64,000 nucleotides of DNA from Bacillus sp. FSL K6-3431 (GCF_038002605.1 NZ_JBBOCT010000001.1:806001-870000), one strand, 5' to 3'. Shown: positions 18,729 to 28,886, numbered from the stretch's first letter. Program-made: numbers and translations. The notes: a model not told the origin generated them from the sequence alone.

Positions 18729-19343
18729 CTATGTTTCTTCCCAATGTGATAAATCTCCTTCTAAAACAATTCTATTGTCCTGCTCCCTTAATTCGACAAC
18801 AGTTAAACTAGTATCGTAAATAAAAGGTGGCTCCCATAACTTTTCAAGAGGAGAATTTTTAAAGAAAGCCAATAACATTTTTATCACAACCGAATGAGTT
18901 ACAATTAGAACATTTCCAGAGGTGTTTTTTTCTCTAATAGCATTTAATGATTTCAAGACCCTGCCTTGTAAATCAATAAAATTTTCGCCATTAAGTGAAG
19001 TGTATAGATGAGGAGTATTCCAAAATGAGTGATATTCATTTGGATAATTCTCTTCAATATACGATTGAGTTTTCCCCTCCCAATCTCCTATATCTATCTC
19101 TTTAAGATTTTCATCAAAAATAATTGGAATATTTCTGTCTTTACAAATCAATTCGGCCGTCAAACGGGTTCTTTTACTTGGGCTTAAATAAATTGCATCT
19201 AAATCTATTTCATTAAGCCGCTTTCCTAAACAGACAGCATTCCTAATACCATTCTCTGTTAATTGTGAGTCGCCCCAACCTTGCATTCTCTTTTGTATAT
19301 TCCACTCTGTCTCTCCGTGTCTTGTTATGTATAAAGTAAGCAT
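18729..19343 (-). CDS. Histidine phosphatase family protein (phosphoglycerate mutase-like)
   Basis: The catalytic phosphohistidine motif YITRHGETEWN opens the protein, followed by GWGDSQLTENG, the SPSKRTRLTAE motif and the second catalytic His in VLIVTHSVVIKMLLA. Its length of 204 residues fits cytosolic broad-range phosphatases of the CobC/GpmB type. The substrate is unknown. The ATG has a good AGAGGGAAG site. Confidence 0.85.
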   Translation of the reverse strand: MLTLYITRHGETEWNIQKRMQGWGDSQLTENGIRNAVCLGKRLNEIDLDAIYLSPSKRTRLTAELICKDRNIPIIFDENLKEIDIGDWEGKTQSYIEENYPNEYHSFWNTPHLYTSLNGENFIDLQGRVLKSLNAIREKNTSGNVLIVTHSVVIKMLLAFFKNSPLEKLWEPPFIYDTSLTVVELREQDNRIVLEGDLSHWEET

Positions 19344-19376
19344 TATCTTCCCTCTCTTTATATTCGAACTTTGTAA

Positions 19377-20415
19377 CTAAAGATTCCAACTAAACCATCT
19401 ACCATGCCCATCCGTTTCACCAATTATTTCATTATGTTCGTTTTTATTTATATAGTAATCAAGATGGAGTTCTCTATCCCAAATATTGTTATAAATATGA
19501 TAAACATCTCTTTTATTACCAATTCTCCTGATATTATCTATTAATTTGTATTTCACTTTTTCTGATAATTGATTAGCAACATGTGTATGGAAAACACATA
19601 TAATTGCTTCTTGTGAAATTTGATTAACAATTTGAGGAAGTAATTCAACACCATCTCCCTCAATTAAATTGAGTTCATTTTTATTCTTTTTAATACAGCT
19701 TACAGCCTGTTCAAATAGTACTCTTCTTTCCCTATGCTCTGGCCAAATAAGTGAATTTAACCATAAAGAATCTTCCTCATGAGTGACGTCAATAATATGC
19801 AAATCTAAACCAATTCTATATGTAACAGCTGGACTTCTCGGAAGGGGTTTTGGCGTTTTATCTCCTCTAATTTCAGCCTGTATATGAATGTCAGAATGAA
19901 TATCGCCAAAAGTGCCATCTGACATATAGGAATAGCGATATTTATCCCATAGAAGTTGAAAGCCTGCACTTGTTCCTATTTCAATAAGTGCCAATGGCTT
20001 ATTCATTTTGCTATATATGTAAGAGAAGATCGGGTATAGATAAGCACAACGACGCACTTCATTCGTCTGTACTAATTTAACTTTGAGAATAGAAATAATC
20101 TCTTCTCTATGGGTTTCACAAAAGTTCTTAAAGTGAATAAAAGATTCTTTTATTTCTATTGGTTGATCTGCAATACTTGGGTAGTATTCATTTAGCACAT
20201 GTTCATTTCCTTTAAGTAAGAGATAATGAACTGCACGGGATTGGTTGTCCTTCCTGCGCATAAGAACTTAACTCAAGCATTTCTTCGTCATCTGCGATTT
20301 TTAAAGATAAATACTCATACAACTTACTCGAACCCTTACATTCTCTTTTTGCAAAGGTCTTAAATTGTTCTGATACTTGAGTAATGTTCAAAGTGATTCC
20401 CTCCAAATGATTCAT
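19377..20415 (-). pseudogene. DUF2332 protein, split by a frameshifting deletion
   Basis: The N-terminal 60 codons (20415 to about 20230: QFKTFAKRECKGSSKLYEYL...EEGQPIP-like) and the C-terminal part (to 19377: AVHYLLLKGNEHVLNEYYPS, then LALIEIGTSAGFQLLWDKY) are in different frames. Together they match the DUF2332 layout, in which GQPxPNLLF is followed by AVHYLL. About 14-17 bases appear to be missing between PIP and AVHYLL near 20233-20240. The SAM-like EIGTSAGFQLLWD motif is intact. A sequencing error could restore only a small indel, and a deletion of this size looks real. Confidence 0.75.
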
Positions 20416-20506
20416 TTGCAGAAAATAGGAAATACTAACATTCTAATTTTATCATATTAATATTCTAGATGAACTAAATTTCCCTGTTGATTCAACAAAC
20501 AGGCGA

Positions 20507-20764
20507 TCAAGTTGTAAGGGGTTTCATCATTTTCCCAATAATCTCCTTCATTTGATGAACACCTTGATCCGTATTAGCCTTAATAATCGCTCTTTGCTCC
20601 AAATATGGATACACCACCATCATATATTGAAAACTCACATCCCAACCAAGTGAAGAAACTTCAACATTTTTTTCCGAACCATCTAGAAAAACCCTAGTCA
20701 AGGCTTCACCACCTTGTGAGGCGAGGTAACGCCCAACCAAATAATCTTGATTCATAAAATTCAT
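20507..20764 (-). CDS. Hypothetical small protein, 85 aa
   Basis: I do not recognise this protein. It is soluble and has no clear ribosome binding site at either candidate ATG (20764 or 20755). It contains GGEALTRVFLDGSEKNVEV followed by an aromatic stretch FQYMMVVYPYLEQRA. It may be an intact small gene or the tail of a lost larger one. Confidence 0.35.
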   Translation of the reverse strand: MNFMNQDYLVGRYLASQGGEALTRVFLDGSEKNVEVSSLGWDVSFQYMMVVYPYLEQRAIIKANTDQGVHQMKEIIGKMMKPLTT

Positions 20765-20813
20765 TTCACGAATTGGGTTTATTGGATATTATTGGTTAAT
20801 CAACACTTATGAC

Positions 20814-20873
20814 TTAAAACGCTTCAAATAATTCATTTTGTGATTGAAGTTCTTTAATTGTTAAAGGTTCCAT
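20814..20873 (-). pseudogene. N-terminal fragment of a GNAT-like acetyltransferase
   Basis: A 19-codon frame reading MEPLTIKELQSQNELFEAF then stop. The opening resembles GNAT proteins whose first strand and helix read like this. AAAGGGTT precedes the ATG. Only the beginning survives. The identification is tentative. Confidence 0.3.
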
Positions 20874-21017
20874 AACATAACCCTTTCTATTCTTCAGACT
20901 ACTTTGTAAATTCACTTTAGCGTGTCTTTCATTGGGGGTCTTTTTGTGTAATCCAAGGTATCATGTTTTTACCACTTTCGATCCACTCATTATGATAGGG
21001 TTATTTGAATTCTCAAT

Positions 21018-21578
21018 TTATAATTGGAATTTCTCCTTAATGATTTTAGCTACTTCTTCTGCACGCAAATTTGAATTATTTATTTTAATATAGTTTTCCT
21101 TCTTAATTTCTCCTTCTTGCGAGTTTAATCTGTATTTCTTCATTGATATTTTTAAATCATTTTCAGACCAATCTATATTTCTTTTGGAAGACTTGTGTTC
21201 AAGTCTATGGGGGCTCTTATTACGCTCTAGTCTTTCTTCCATATCCGCTTCAAGTTCAACAAAATAAACGGTCCCACCCTTTTCCTCAAAGATGCTACAT
21301 ACCTTTTCTACGTAATCCCAATCTTCTTGCTGATCAAACGCCCATACATATGTAAAAATTAATCCGTTTAAATTACTTTTAGCTACCTCCTCAAATATTT
21401 CCTGTCGAAATAGATTTACTAATCTACTTCCTGCCTCCGTTCCATAGCTAAAAAAAGGCGCAACTAATTCAATCGTCATATGATTATGAAAAAGTTTTAA
21501 TTCAGATATTTTTTCTAATTCATGCCCAACTGTCATTTTTCCAACTGCTTGTGGTCCAAATATTAAAATAAAATGCAT
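21018..21578 (-). CDS. P-loop kinase (AAA / shikimate-kinase-like)
   Basis: A 186-residue nucleotide-binding protein with the Walker A motif GPQAVGKMTVG at residue 8 and a Walker B-like FTYVWAFD. A lid-like stretch rich in Arg and Lys (EERLERNKSPHRLEHKSSKR) is typical of small-molecule kinases. The substrate is unknown. A GAGGAAAG site precedes the ATG. The following 21579-21986 gap holds no gene that I can support. Confidence 0.7.
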   Translation of the reverse strand: MHFILIFGPQAVGKMTVGHELEKISELKLFHNHMTIELVAPFFSYGTEAGSRLVNLFRQEIFEEVAKSNLNGLIFTYVWAFDQQEDWDYVEKVCSIFEEKGGTVYFVELEADMEERLERNKSPHRLEHKSSKRNIDWSENDLKISMKKYRLNSQEGEIKKENYIKINNSNLRAEEVAKIIKEKFQL

Positions 21579-21989
21579 AGATCTTTCCTCTTTTCATATC
21601 TTTTTTTACATTCCACGAATATCAAGTTTTACTTGATCGAATGAAACTAAATTAATAGCAAAACTATTTTTTAATTTAACAGTTTAATTTAATCAATTTT
21701 AAATAATCTGTATACTTATAGCAAGCTTTTCTTCATCCATCTATTATATTGCAAAAGGATGATAAGGATTTAATCTATGTTTAGGATATCTCAGTACAGG
21801 ATATATTGTAATGTAATTACAATTACATTTTTTATTTCAATTTGAAATAAGTGATGGTTGTATTCACATTACTAATATGCTTGGTCCATTAATCTGGATA
21901 ATATAAAAATGTGTGAATCTATATTTTGGAGAAAAATAGCATTAATTTATTCAGACAAGTGATGTCTGGCTATATGGAGGAGGATAATG

Positions 21990-22592
21990 ATGCAAAGCAA
22001 AAAATTAATAAAAGTTATTTTTTCTTTATTCGCGATATTTATGTTAGCTGCTTGTACAGCTGGTAATGAAGAAATGAGCCCTAATGAAGGTACTACTGAC
22101 AAACAGACTGGTCAAGATGAAAATACAAATATGGACTCAGACTCCCATGCAAATATGGAGCATTCAAGCTCTGGGGAAGTTCCAAAGAATTTAAAGATTG
22201 CAGAACATCCAACATATGAATTTGGTAGCCAAGCGATTATCGAGACAGATCACATGGAAGGTATGCAAGGGGCAGAAGCAACAATTGTAGGTGCTTATGA
22301 TACTACCGCTTATTCTGTTTCATATACTCCAACAAACGGTGGAGAACCGGTAAAAAATCATAAATGGGTGATTCATGAAGAAATTAAAGATGCTGGAGAA
22401 GCACCCTTGAAACCTGGAACAGAAGTAACCATCGAAGCCTCCCATATGAAAGGGATGAAAGGTGCAACGGCTGTAATTGATTCCGCCGAAAAAACAACAG
22501 TATATATGGTTGATTACACCTCGAATACCGACGGAAAAGAAGTGAAAAATCATAAATGGGTTATAGAAAGTGAATTATCGCCTATTGAATAA
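21990..22592 (+). CDS. YdhK-like lipoprotein with two DUF1541 repeats
   Basis: A lipoprotein signal peptide ends in the lipobox LAAC, followed by an acidic, His/Met-containing linker (DSDSHANMEHSS). Two tandem copies of the DUF1541 module follow, each holding HMxGMxGAxATI and ending KNHKWVI. His/Met-rich DUF1541 proteins are often found near copper-handling genes, so metal binding at the cell surface is plausible but inferred. ATG 21990 is best spaced from GGAGGAGG (21976-21983). It is one of the few plus-strand genes in this region. Confidence 0.8.
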   Translation: MQSKKLIKVIFSLFAIFMLAACTAGNEEMSPNEGTTDKQTGQDENTNMDSDSHANMEHSSSGEVPKNLKIAEHPTYEFGSQAIIETDHMEGMQGAEATIVGAYDTTAYSVSYTPTNGGEPVKNHKWVIHEEIKDAGEAPLKPGTEVTIEASHMKGMKGATAVIDSAEKTTVYMVDYTSNTDGKEVKNHKWVIESELSPIE

Positions 22593-22633
22593 AATTTAAA
22601 AAGAATGATTGGTATTTTTTAAGCAGCTAATAG

Positions 22634-22664
22634 AGCCTGTCAGAAAATGGATAGGCTTTTTTTT
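22634..22664 (+). terminator. Terminator of the YdhK-like gene
   Basis: AGCCTGTC pairs with GATAGGCT (7 of 8) and is followed by eight T. Confidence 0.8.
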
Positions 22665-22704
22665 ACTTTATTGTCTGGAGCCATTGGTTTCCTATTGGCC
22701 CAAT

Positions 22705-23487
22705 TTATTGTTTTAACGCTTTCCAAATAGTCCATCTATCTTTTTCAATAATTGGCTCATTGTTTTTTAAGTCAACCTGCTTTTTTATATAAACTACAAG
22801 ATCCTCAAGTTGTTTGTTGGTTAATTCATAAAGAATGGAACGCCCAGTCCGGTTCAATATATCTGTTATTAAATCATCTATTATTTTATATGTTTTTCGT
22901 ATTTCCCATAACTTATATTCTTTTGAATTTTTGAAGCCTACTTCTTGCAATATTTTTAATACCTTTTCACTTGAATACCTTCTTGAGGATTCTTTCTTAA
23001 TTAAGTTAGGATATCTAGAGAAAAAAAATCCCCTTATATGTGTTGGGCTGCCTTCAAGCATGCAATCTTCTGGAGTTCTATCTTGAATGAGGCATACACC
23101 ATTTGGTTTTAAAAGGCGGTACATCTCTTTAAAGCAGTCGGGTAAATCATTAATATGGTGTATAACCGCTCTTTCTAAAACAATGTCATATTGTTCATTT
23201 CCCAATCCTGTATCCAATGCATTGCCTAACTGAAAGTTTATATTAGTATATCCTTTACAATTTTTTTCGGCAGAGAATAATAATTGCTCCGAAAAATCTA
23301 AACCAGTAACTTCAGAAGCGCCCATCTCTACAAATGCTTTCGTATAGATCCCGCCCCCGCAGCCAATATCTAATACTCTTTTTCCTTTCACATCGCAAAT
23401 ATCTTTTATTTTACTTATCCAAGTTAAATCTGCTTTTCTTGTAGAATAAGTAGAACGGTTATCCTGACTGTGAAAATCAATTGTCAT
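22705..23487 (-). CDS. Class I SAM-dependent methyltransferase
   Basis: A 260-residue methyltransferase with motif I VLDIGCGGGIYTKAF, an acidic residue after strand 2 (VTGLDFSE), FQLGNALDTG and the motif IV/post-II ERAVIHHINDLPDCFKEMYRLLKPNG. The UbiE/Methyltransf_11 layout suggests a small-molecule substrate. The C-terminal helical part is unassigned. TAGGTGG precedes the ATG. Confidence 0.85.
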   Translation of the reverse strand: MTIDFHSQDNRSTYSTRKADLTWISKIKDICDVKGKRVLDIGCGGGIYTKAFVEMGASEVTGLDFSEQLLFSAEKNCKGYTNINFQLGNALDTGLGNEQYDIVLERAVIHHINDLPDCFKEMYRLLKPNGVCLIQDRTPEDCMLEGSPTHIRGFFFSRYPNLIKKESSRRYSSEKVLKILQEVGFKNSKEYKLWEIRKTYKIIDDLITDILNRTGRSILYELTNKQLEDLVVYIKKQVDLKNNEPIIEKDRWTIWKALKQ

Positions 23488-23577
23488 ATTAAATCCACCT
23501 ACTTTCGTTTATTTCCCATTTAATCGTATTTATTTAGGCAATAAAGAACAATTGATAGTTTTGTATAAGAGAGCTCT

Positions 23578-24120
23578 TTACATGATGTTTTTGGTAAGTT
23601 TGTCTTTATGCTCACTTGACAATTTAATCAAATGAAACTCTTCCCTATCTATTAACTTTTTTATTTTATTTGCTTCATGCCATGCCATTTCATAAAGGGA
23701 TATGTCAATGTTCCCATCGTTTAGTGCAGCTTCAAGTTCGTCTGCATCTTGGAGAATAACTTCCCCAGTTGGCAGGATAATGATATCCAAAAACAAATCA
23801 TCCATCCAAGGCACACCATTTTCAAGCCCATTTTTATAACAAATATCAATATACCACTGCACGATTTTACCGTCAGAATCAAACATCGTAGTTAGTGAAT
23901 ATCTTTCTTCAATAGGGAAATGCTGGAGCCAACTATAACCATCATTAACGATGCAAACCTTCTTTTCGTCATATTGAATAAACAGTGGATGAGTAACTTT
24001 TTTTACCTTTAGTAAAGAGATATATCCTTTAAAATATTTTGTATCTAAAAATGATTGAACATATTCCCTTTTTACAACACGCTTCCATTCAGATCGGTCC
24101 CCATATTTTCTTTTTAACAT
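23578..24120 (-). CDS. DUF402 domain protein
   Basis: A 180-residue protein of the DUF402 type. Characteristic segments are NDGYSWLQHFP, TMFDSDGKIVQWYIDICY, the acidic pair DDLFLDIIILPTGEVILQDADELEAAL, and a C-terminal helix. Family members with known activity hydrolyse nucleotides or fluorophosphonate esters in a metal-dependent manner. The substrate here is unknown. GGAGG lies upstream of the ATG. Confidence 0.75.
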   Translation of the reverse strand: MLKRKYGDRSEWKRVVKREYVQSFLDTKYFKGYISLLKVKKVTHPLFIQYDEKKVCIVNDGYSWLQHFPIEERYSLTTMFDSDGKIVQWYIDICYKNGLENGVPWMDDLFLDIIILPTGEVILQDADELEAALNDGNIDISLYEMAWHEANKIKKLIDREEFHLIKLSSEHKDKLTKNIM

Positions 24121-24351
24121 TTTTCAGCCTCCAGAACACAAAGATAGGAAATACATTCATTTTTAGTTTTAATTCTGACTTTATGCTGTGTGCTGATTTT
24201 AATAGAGGATAGAAGATGGCGATAATCTAAGATCGAAACTCTCCAATAATCCTTATTCATTTCTTCCTATTCTCCATACCCTCATTCTAATGAAAGCAAT
24301 ATCTCAAAAGTATATGAATCTTTTTAAATGATAGAAATGCACTTCATTAGC

Positions 24352-24890
24352 TTAACGTTTGATTGCATCGATTATTAAAGATGGAAATACAAGCTTATCT
24401 CCTTGATTTCTTATGTCATATTTTTTAGAACGAAAAATAACACAAATTTGCCATGCTCATCGCAATATTCAAGTAGGTTAATTTCAAATCCTGCCGCTTC
24501 AAACATTTTCGATAAAGTTTTATAATGATGAACTATTTTATGACTTGCAGCAGGATGGTCCATAGGTCCTGGTCCACCTACTCTAACTGTATTTTGATAT
24601 GTTTCGTCTGGAAAAAATGCATCTGGCACTGCACAACGAATATAACCAGACGGTTTTAAAAATTTATAGCAAATTTTAGCAGCTTCGATTCCATCCTCAT
24701 ATGTAAGATGTTCCCATACGTGTTCCGCTAAAATAGCTGTAATTGAATTGTTATCAAATTTACTTTTCCAGGTGTCCTCATCTAATAAATCGAGATCTTT
24801 TTCCTGTGTATGTATCCAACTTGGATTGTTATTATATTCACCAGCTCCAATTACTAGCTTCATTTCTTCTTCAATGCTCAAACGTTTCAC
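24352..24890 (-). pseudogene. SAM-dependent methyltransferase-like gene, frameshifted near the 3' end
   Basis: The first 150 codons are well conserved (MKLVIGAGEYNNNPSWIHTQ-like opening, ILAEHVWEHLTYEDG, VGGPGPMDHPAASHKIVHHY, LLEYCDEHGKF) and then run into an unrelated tail and stop at 24411. The expected C-terminus continues in another frame: SKKYDIRNQGDKL and SLIIDAIKR, ending at 24352. A frameshift, probably with loss of some bases, lies around 24425-24435. The start may be TTG 24881, which has a better-spaced GAGGTG. Confidence 0.7.
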
Positions 24891-25103
24891 CTCTTAGTTA
24901 TCATTCTTCCATCAAAGGCCTAGATTAGTAAAAACATTGCTATTTTTTATAAACACGTACAGGTTGTTGAACATTAAAAGCTATTATTTCTTATAAAATA
25001 TGTAGTTGTAGGAATAGAAATAAAATGGTCGGTAGATGTTGAACAATTTATCAGTATACTGATTATCCTATCTCCTATTCAAACGTATTAATTCTCATAG
25101 ATA

Positions 25104-25433
25104 CTATTTTAAGGGTTTTCCGAATACTATATGCCAATGGAGATGTTTGGACTCTTGGTATTCACCTAAGTTTGTAATTACTCTACACGCTCCGTTTTCT
25201 GAAGTTACTTTTAAAGCTACTGTTTTTATTACTCCCATTAGTTCAAGCAATAAATCGGTTTCATTTTCTTCCAGTGATAATAAAGATGGAATATGTTTCT
25301 TTGGAATAGCAACAATATGGACTGGATAGAAAGGTTTGGTATGATAATAAGCTAAAATATTTTCCGTCTCTATTACTTTTTTTACAGGTGTTTTACCACT
25401 TAATACTTCATCACAATAAAAATCGGTTGTCAT
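25104..25433 (-). CDS. HIT (histidine triad) family protein
   Basis: A small nucleotide hydrolase or transferase of the HIT superfamily. The active-site triad HLHWHIVFG sits at the C-terminus, and the family segment HIVAIPKKHIPSL is in the middle. Its length of about 109 residues is typical of a single HIT domain. AGGAGG is better spaced to ATG 25433 than to 25439. The 25434-25807 gap has only a weak 56-codon minus frame (25523-25693) without a ribosome site. Confidence 0.85.
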   Translation of the reverse strand: MTTDFYCDEVLSGKTPVKKVIETENILAYYHTKPFYPVHIVAIPKKHIPSLLSLEENETDLLLELMGVIKTVALKVTSENGACRVITNLGEYQESKHLHWHIVFGKPLK

Positions 25434-25807
25434 ATTCATCCTCCTAAAAAGTTATTTCCATATCAATTTAATAATCTATCTGCAGACGGTAGAAATATAA
25501 TGTTCAAAGAAAGAATTTCGATTTACTGCAGTTGCAATTTCACAATTACCAACATTGCTTTCTTGAAAACTCTTTCATAGTTAGTAGATGGGGCGCCATG
25601 ACTTCCATTGTTTTTCTGCAACTTGTTAAAAATAGCAAGAATGCGAAGAAAGTCAATAGTCCGAAAATAAACCGCCTCTTTTGGAATGAGCATACTTCAA
25701 ATATTGGGAATCTTCTTAGGTTATTATTGCAATTTTCTGTATATAATTCCGTTGTTAAATAGCATGGCAGTGTTTAACCATCTTCAACTAGTCAGTTATA
25801 AGCATTT

Positions 25808-26554
25808 TTATTTCAAAGCTAAAATCGTAAATTCCCAAGGAATATTTTCATTATTCCACCCACGATGTTCATCAAATTTGTGTAGCTTGAAACCAGATTT
25901 AATAACTGAATTTATTATTTCACTAAGTGTAAATGATCTAATTGATACATCTGGAAAGTCCTGTTGTTCTTGCTCGTCAAAATAATGTTTATAAGCTAAA
26001 TCTCCATTATATAAATCTTTATCAAAGTATTTAGGGATAAATTTAAAATCAGAACCTATACATCTTCTTAATGGATGAAAATCACTTAAAATCATTTTTC
26101 CATCACTTTTTAAAATAGAAAAAAGAATAGCCGTAAATTTATCAATGTCATTAAAATAGTGTAATATCCCACCTTCGAGATAAAGGATGTCAAAGTGACC
26201 TGAATATATCGTTAAGTTAATGTCATAAATATCACCAACAATATATTCAATAGACGTATTTGCACAATTAGCTAATTCTAAAGCATATCTTTTATTTTCC
26301 TCTGATATATCAAATATTGTTACATCCGCACCTAATAAAGATAGTGGAACAGCTTTTCTCCCATTTGAACCGCAAAGATTAGCAATCTTCATTCCTTTAA
26401 TTTGAGTAAAATATGGTTGGTGTTTTTTTAAACTTGCTTGAGGATTTTCTAATATTTTCTTAGCCTTTTCCATTGGAGATCCATCTCTTTTGTTCCAAAA
26501 TTCGTATGCACGATATTCCCATGCATCCTTATTGGTTGTACTTTGTTCATTCAT
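25808..26554 (-). CDS. Class I SAM-dependent methyltransferase
   Basis: About 248 residues. The SAM motif is variant (IANLCGSNGRKAVPLSLLGA), followed by VTIFDISEENKRYA, YIVGDIYDIN, YLEGGILHYFNDIDKF and MILSDFHPLRR. The layout with a GSNG loop matches a known branch of Bacillus methyltransferases. ATG 26554 is spaced from AGGAG better than 26563. The substrate is unknown. Confidence 0.8.
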   Translation of the reverse strand: MNEQSTTNKDAWEYRAYEFWNKRDGSPMEKAKKILENPQASLKKHQPYFTQIKGMKIANLCGSNGRKAVPLSLLGADVTIFDISEENKRYALELANCANTSIEYIVGDIYDINLTIYSGHFDILYLEGGILHYFNDIDKFTAILFSILKSDGKMILSDFHPLRRCIGSDFKFIPKYFDKDLYNGDLAYKHYFDEQEQQDFPDVSIRSFTLSEIINSVIKSGFKLHKFDEHRGWNNENIPWEFTILALK

Positions 26555-26601
26555 TTGCAACATCTCCTAAAAATTTACTCAAAAGGAAAGTGATATCCTA
26601 T

Positions 26602-26770
26602 TTAGTTAAGTATATTTATGAATCCTATATTTTCTGCAACTGCAATAGACGGCTTATTCGATTCCATGCAATCCCAATACGGAACCGCATTACTCTCCAA
26701 ACAATCTTTTACAAAATATGGGCTTATTTTTTTCCTTGATGCGCCTTTAAAGTACATCCAACTTGAAAAA
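26602..26770 (-). pseudogene. C-terminal remnant of a GNAT acetyltransferase
   Basis: In the minus frame ending at 26602 one reads YFVKDCLESNAVPYWDCMES, then NKPSIAVAENIGF. This is the GNAT motif B pattern in which W-D-C is followed by N-x-x-S-x-x-x-A-E-x-x-G-F. No N-terminal half is found. The remnant abuts the IS110-associated sequence that begins at 26834. Confidence 0.55.
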
Positions 26771-26812
26771 TCAATCTTGTAATAAGTAATTCTATATGTA
26801 TTCTAAAAACTC

Positions 26813-26833
26813 CTGCTTCTTCAACTCCCTCAG
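26813..26833. repeat. Array repeat, left half, interrupted by IS110-type remnant
   Basis: TTCTTCAACTCCCTCAG is the arm of the cassette-array repeat (compare the uninterrupted copy at 49073-49109). The IS110-associated sequence starts directly after CTCAG. The other half of such a repeat appears at 28168-28196. Confidence 0.5.
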
Positions 26834-27185
26834 TTTGATACGAATATCTCTCGAATGCTCACTTATTCGCAGGATTTCATATCCCTTTAAAAGGATTTAC
26901 GGGTAATAGAAACGAGTTCGGATCATTTGGGCTTCGTGAAGGCATAGTTAAAAAGGAGTTAGCTAATACTCCATATTTCACCATTTAATGCACATCTCCA
27001 CGCCGCCCCTGGAGGCTTTCCCTCCCAAGTCTCAACGGGTCAAATGCCCTCTCATTCCTTCGTCATGCCTATCCAAGGGGTGGAGGCCAGTTATGCTAAC
27101 CTGATGGGTCATTGCCCTTTTGTTGAATAAACCTGGTACTCCGTACATATTTGAATTCCTACGAATAAGACAACATTCAAGATTA
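26834..27185 (-). repeat. Non-coding end of IS110 subtype 2, copy A
   Basis: This stretch matches 54447-54765 in order: TTTGATACG, GCTTCGT, AAAGGAGTTAGCT, ATGCACATCTCCAC, GAGGCTTTCC, TTATGCTAACCT, GGTACTCC and AACAACATTCAA-like blocks, with variable DNA between them. Conserved blocks separated by variable loops suggest a structured RNA, possibly the bridge (guide) RNA of an IS110/IS1111 element. Confidence 0.5.
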
Positions 27186-27229
27186 AGATATAGACTAATA
27201 TTTTTAAGACACTTTAGTATTCGTTTTTC

Positions 27230-28064
27230 CTAAGCTGCTAAAGGGATTGTAGCTTGTACTTTATATGGATTATAAGACTCGTTTCGTCGTGCTATTCCTA
27301 CAAAAATCCTTGCTAGTTTACCTATCAGTTTCATTATTGATTTCATTTTCTTTATCTTTTTTACCTTCACATTATGGGAATGGACAGCTTTAAATCAGGA
27401 TTATTCATCACAAGGCTCATAGTTGCTAAATAGAGGAAGTGTCGAAGTCTTGACCTGCCTCGTTTAGAAATGACTATTGCCCTTCCATTTACCTGAGCTT
27501 GCTTCAGCTAGATGTAATCCTGCATGACGTAATAGAGAATTCCCATGAGAAAATCCACTTAGATCTCCTGCTTCACCTAATATACCTGCTATAGAGATTT
27601 CACTTATCCCCTTTATCATAAGCAGATTCTTTGCGAATGGTATTTGATTAAGAACTTCTTTTACTCGTTGTTCAACTCTTTCGAGTTGCTTTACAGCGAG
27701 GTCATATTCTTCTAATAATTGTTCTAGATGGAGTTTATAAGCATCAAGTGCTTATTCAGTTCCAATAGAAGATTTTGCTAAATTGATCAGTAATTGAGCT
27801 TTTTTAGGTCCCGGTTGTCTTTTCATTAATGTCTTCCACCCCGTCATAAGTTCTTTAGTCTTTTTAACTCTTGAATCCAGTTTAATAGATTTATAAACCC
27901 TTCTTCATTATTTTCAAAGGTAAGAGGATCTCCAACTACAATTCCACGGAAATTAACTGCTCTTGCAACGTGTAGTTGTTGAGCGATATCCACACCAACA
28001 ATAAGATGTGTATCGGAAATTCTTTCTATGAGTTGATTTTGTTGTCTTGCATTTTAAAATTCAT
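27230..28064 (-). pseudogene. IS110-family transposase pseudogene
   Basis: The N-terminal part reads ARQQNQLIERISDTHLIVG, then VDIAQQLHVARAVNFRG, the first catalytic Asp region of DEDD transposases. The C-terminal part reads NQIPFAKNLLMIKGISEIS, GEAGDLSGFSHG, SGKWKG and finally RRNESYNPYKVQATIPLAA. A 1-base frameshift follows the ATG (28062-28064), the middle third with the other DEDD residues is deleted, and at least three in-frame stops are present. AAGGAGG precedes the start. It is not functional. Confidence 0.8.
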
Positions 28065-28167
28065 TTAGGGCTTCCTCCTTAAGGGTCTGAGTTAGAGTGG
28101 TGTCTATACTCTAATCTTACTGAGGGGCTCTATTTTTTTCAAACCTGATATTTAACGATCTACAGGA

Positions 28168-28200
28168 ATGCTAATCTGCTGCGTTAGTTGAACAAGGAAC
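28168..28200. repeat. Array repeat, right half
   Basis: CTGCTGCGTTAGTTGAACAA is a half copy of the cassette-array repeat adjoining the IS110 remnant. It is the first copy of the dense array. Confidence 0.5.
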
Positions 28201-28359
28201 GTCTCTTCTATTGCACATTGTGTTCGTACTGCGAAGCAATCCTAATTACCCTTTACAATTGGATTTCTTCTTGAATTAATGGCAAATGAGCAATGAATTA
28301 GTACAGATGTTCTTTTAAAGGTATAATAGCCTTATTATAAATTAAAGGAGTTTTGCTTT

Positions 28360-28803
28360 ATGGGTCAAAGAGTCCCCTATTATGAAATTGCACCTGATGG
28401 TATGAAAATTATGATGGATATGGAGAAGTACACGAAAACGACAGCAATCGAACGAAAACTTCGTGAGCTTATTAAAATTCGTGCTTCTCAAATTAATGGA
28501 TGTGCATTTTGTTTGAATATGCATACATCAGATGCTCGAAAAATGGGTGAAACCGAACAGCGACTTTACTGTGTTAGTGCATGGAAAGAGTGTGAATTCT
28601 ACACAGAAGCAGAAAAAGTAGCTTTAGAGTTAACTGAGTACGTGACATTAATCCCGACAAAACGTGTTCCGGATGAGCTTTATCAACGAGTACGCGAATA
28701 TTATGACGAGAGACAATATGTTGACCTTGTTCTAATCATCAATCAAATCAATAATTGGAATAGAATCTCTATTGCAATGGGAAATATAGCAACTGAAAAA
28801 TAA
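28360..28803 (+). CDS. Carboxymuconolactone decarboxylase / AhpD-like protein
   Basis: A 147-residue all-helical protein with the AhpD redox motif CAFCLNMH (C-x2-C-x3-H) at about residue 48, preceded by LRELIKIRASQING. Such proteins act as thiol-dependent peroxidases or alkylhydroperoxidase partners. AAAGGAG is spaced 8 bases before the ATG. It is a plus-strand gene between two array repeats (28168 and 28887) and has its own terminator. Confidence 0.85.
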   Translation: MGQRVPYYEIAPDGMKIMMDMEKYTKTTAIERKLRELIKIRASQINGCAFCLNMHTSDARKMGETEQRLYCVSAWKECEFYTEAEKVALELTEYVTLIPTKRVPDELYQRVREYYDERQYVDLVLIINQINNWNRISIAMGNIATEK

Positions 28804-28811
28804 TTACTATC

Positions 28812-28841
28812 AAAGAGCATCTTATGATGCTCTTTTTTTCC
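28812..28841 (+). terminator. Terminator of the AhpD-like gene
   Basis: AAGAGCATC pairs with GATGCTCTT around a short loop and is followed by seven T. Confidence 0.88.
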
Positions 28842-28886
28842 TACACAATATGTGTCAAATGCGACATTAAAGAAGACATTTTTCAT

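Larger units (their letters stand above)
26834..28165 (-). mobile_element. Decayed IS110-family element (subtype 2)
   Basis: The element comprises a broken IS110-type transposase (27230-28064) and about 400 bases of non-coding sequence on its 3' side (26834-27229). It is flanked on both sides by halves of the cassette-array repeat. The non-coding end is repeated without a transposase at 54447-54780. End positions are estimated from the flanking repeats and may be off by some bases. Confidence 0.6.

Noticed and set aside
25523..25693. 56-codon minus-strand ORF
   Set aside because: No ribosome binding site and no recognisable family, and the composition is like the non-coding DNA around it.
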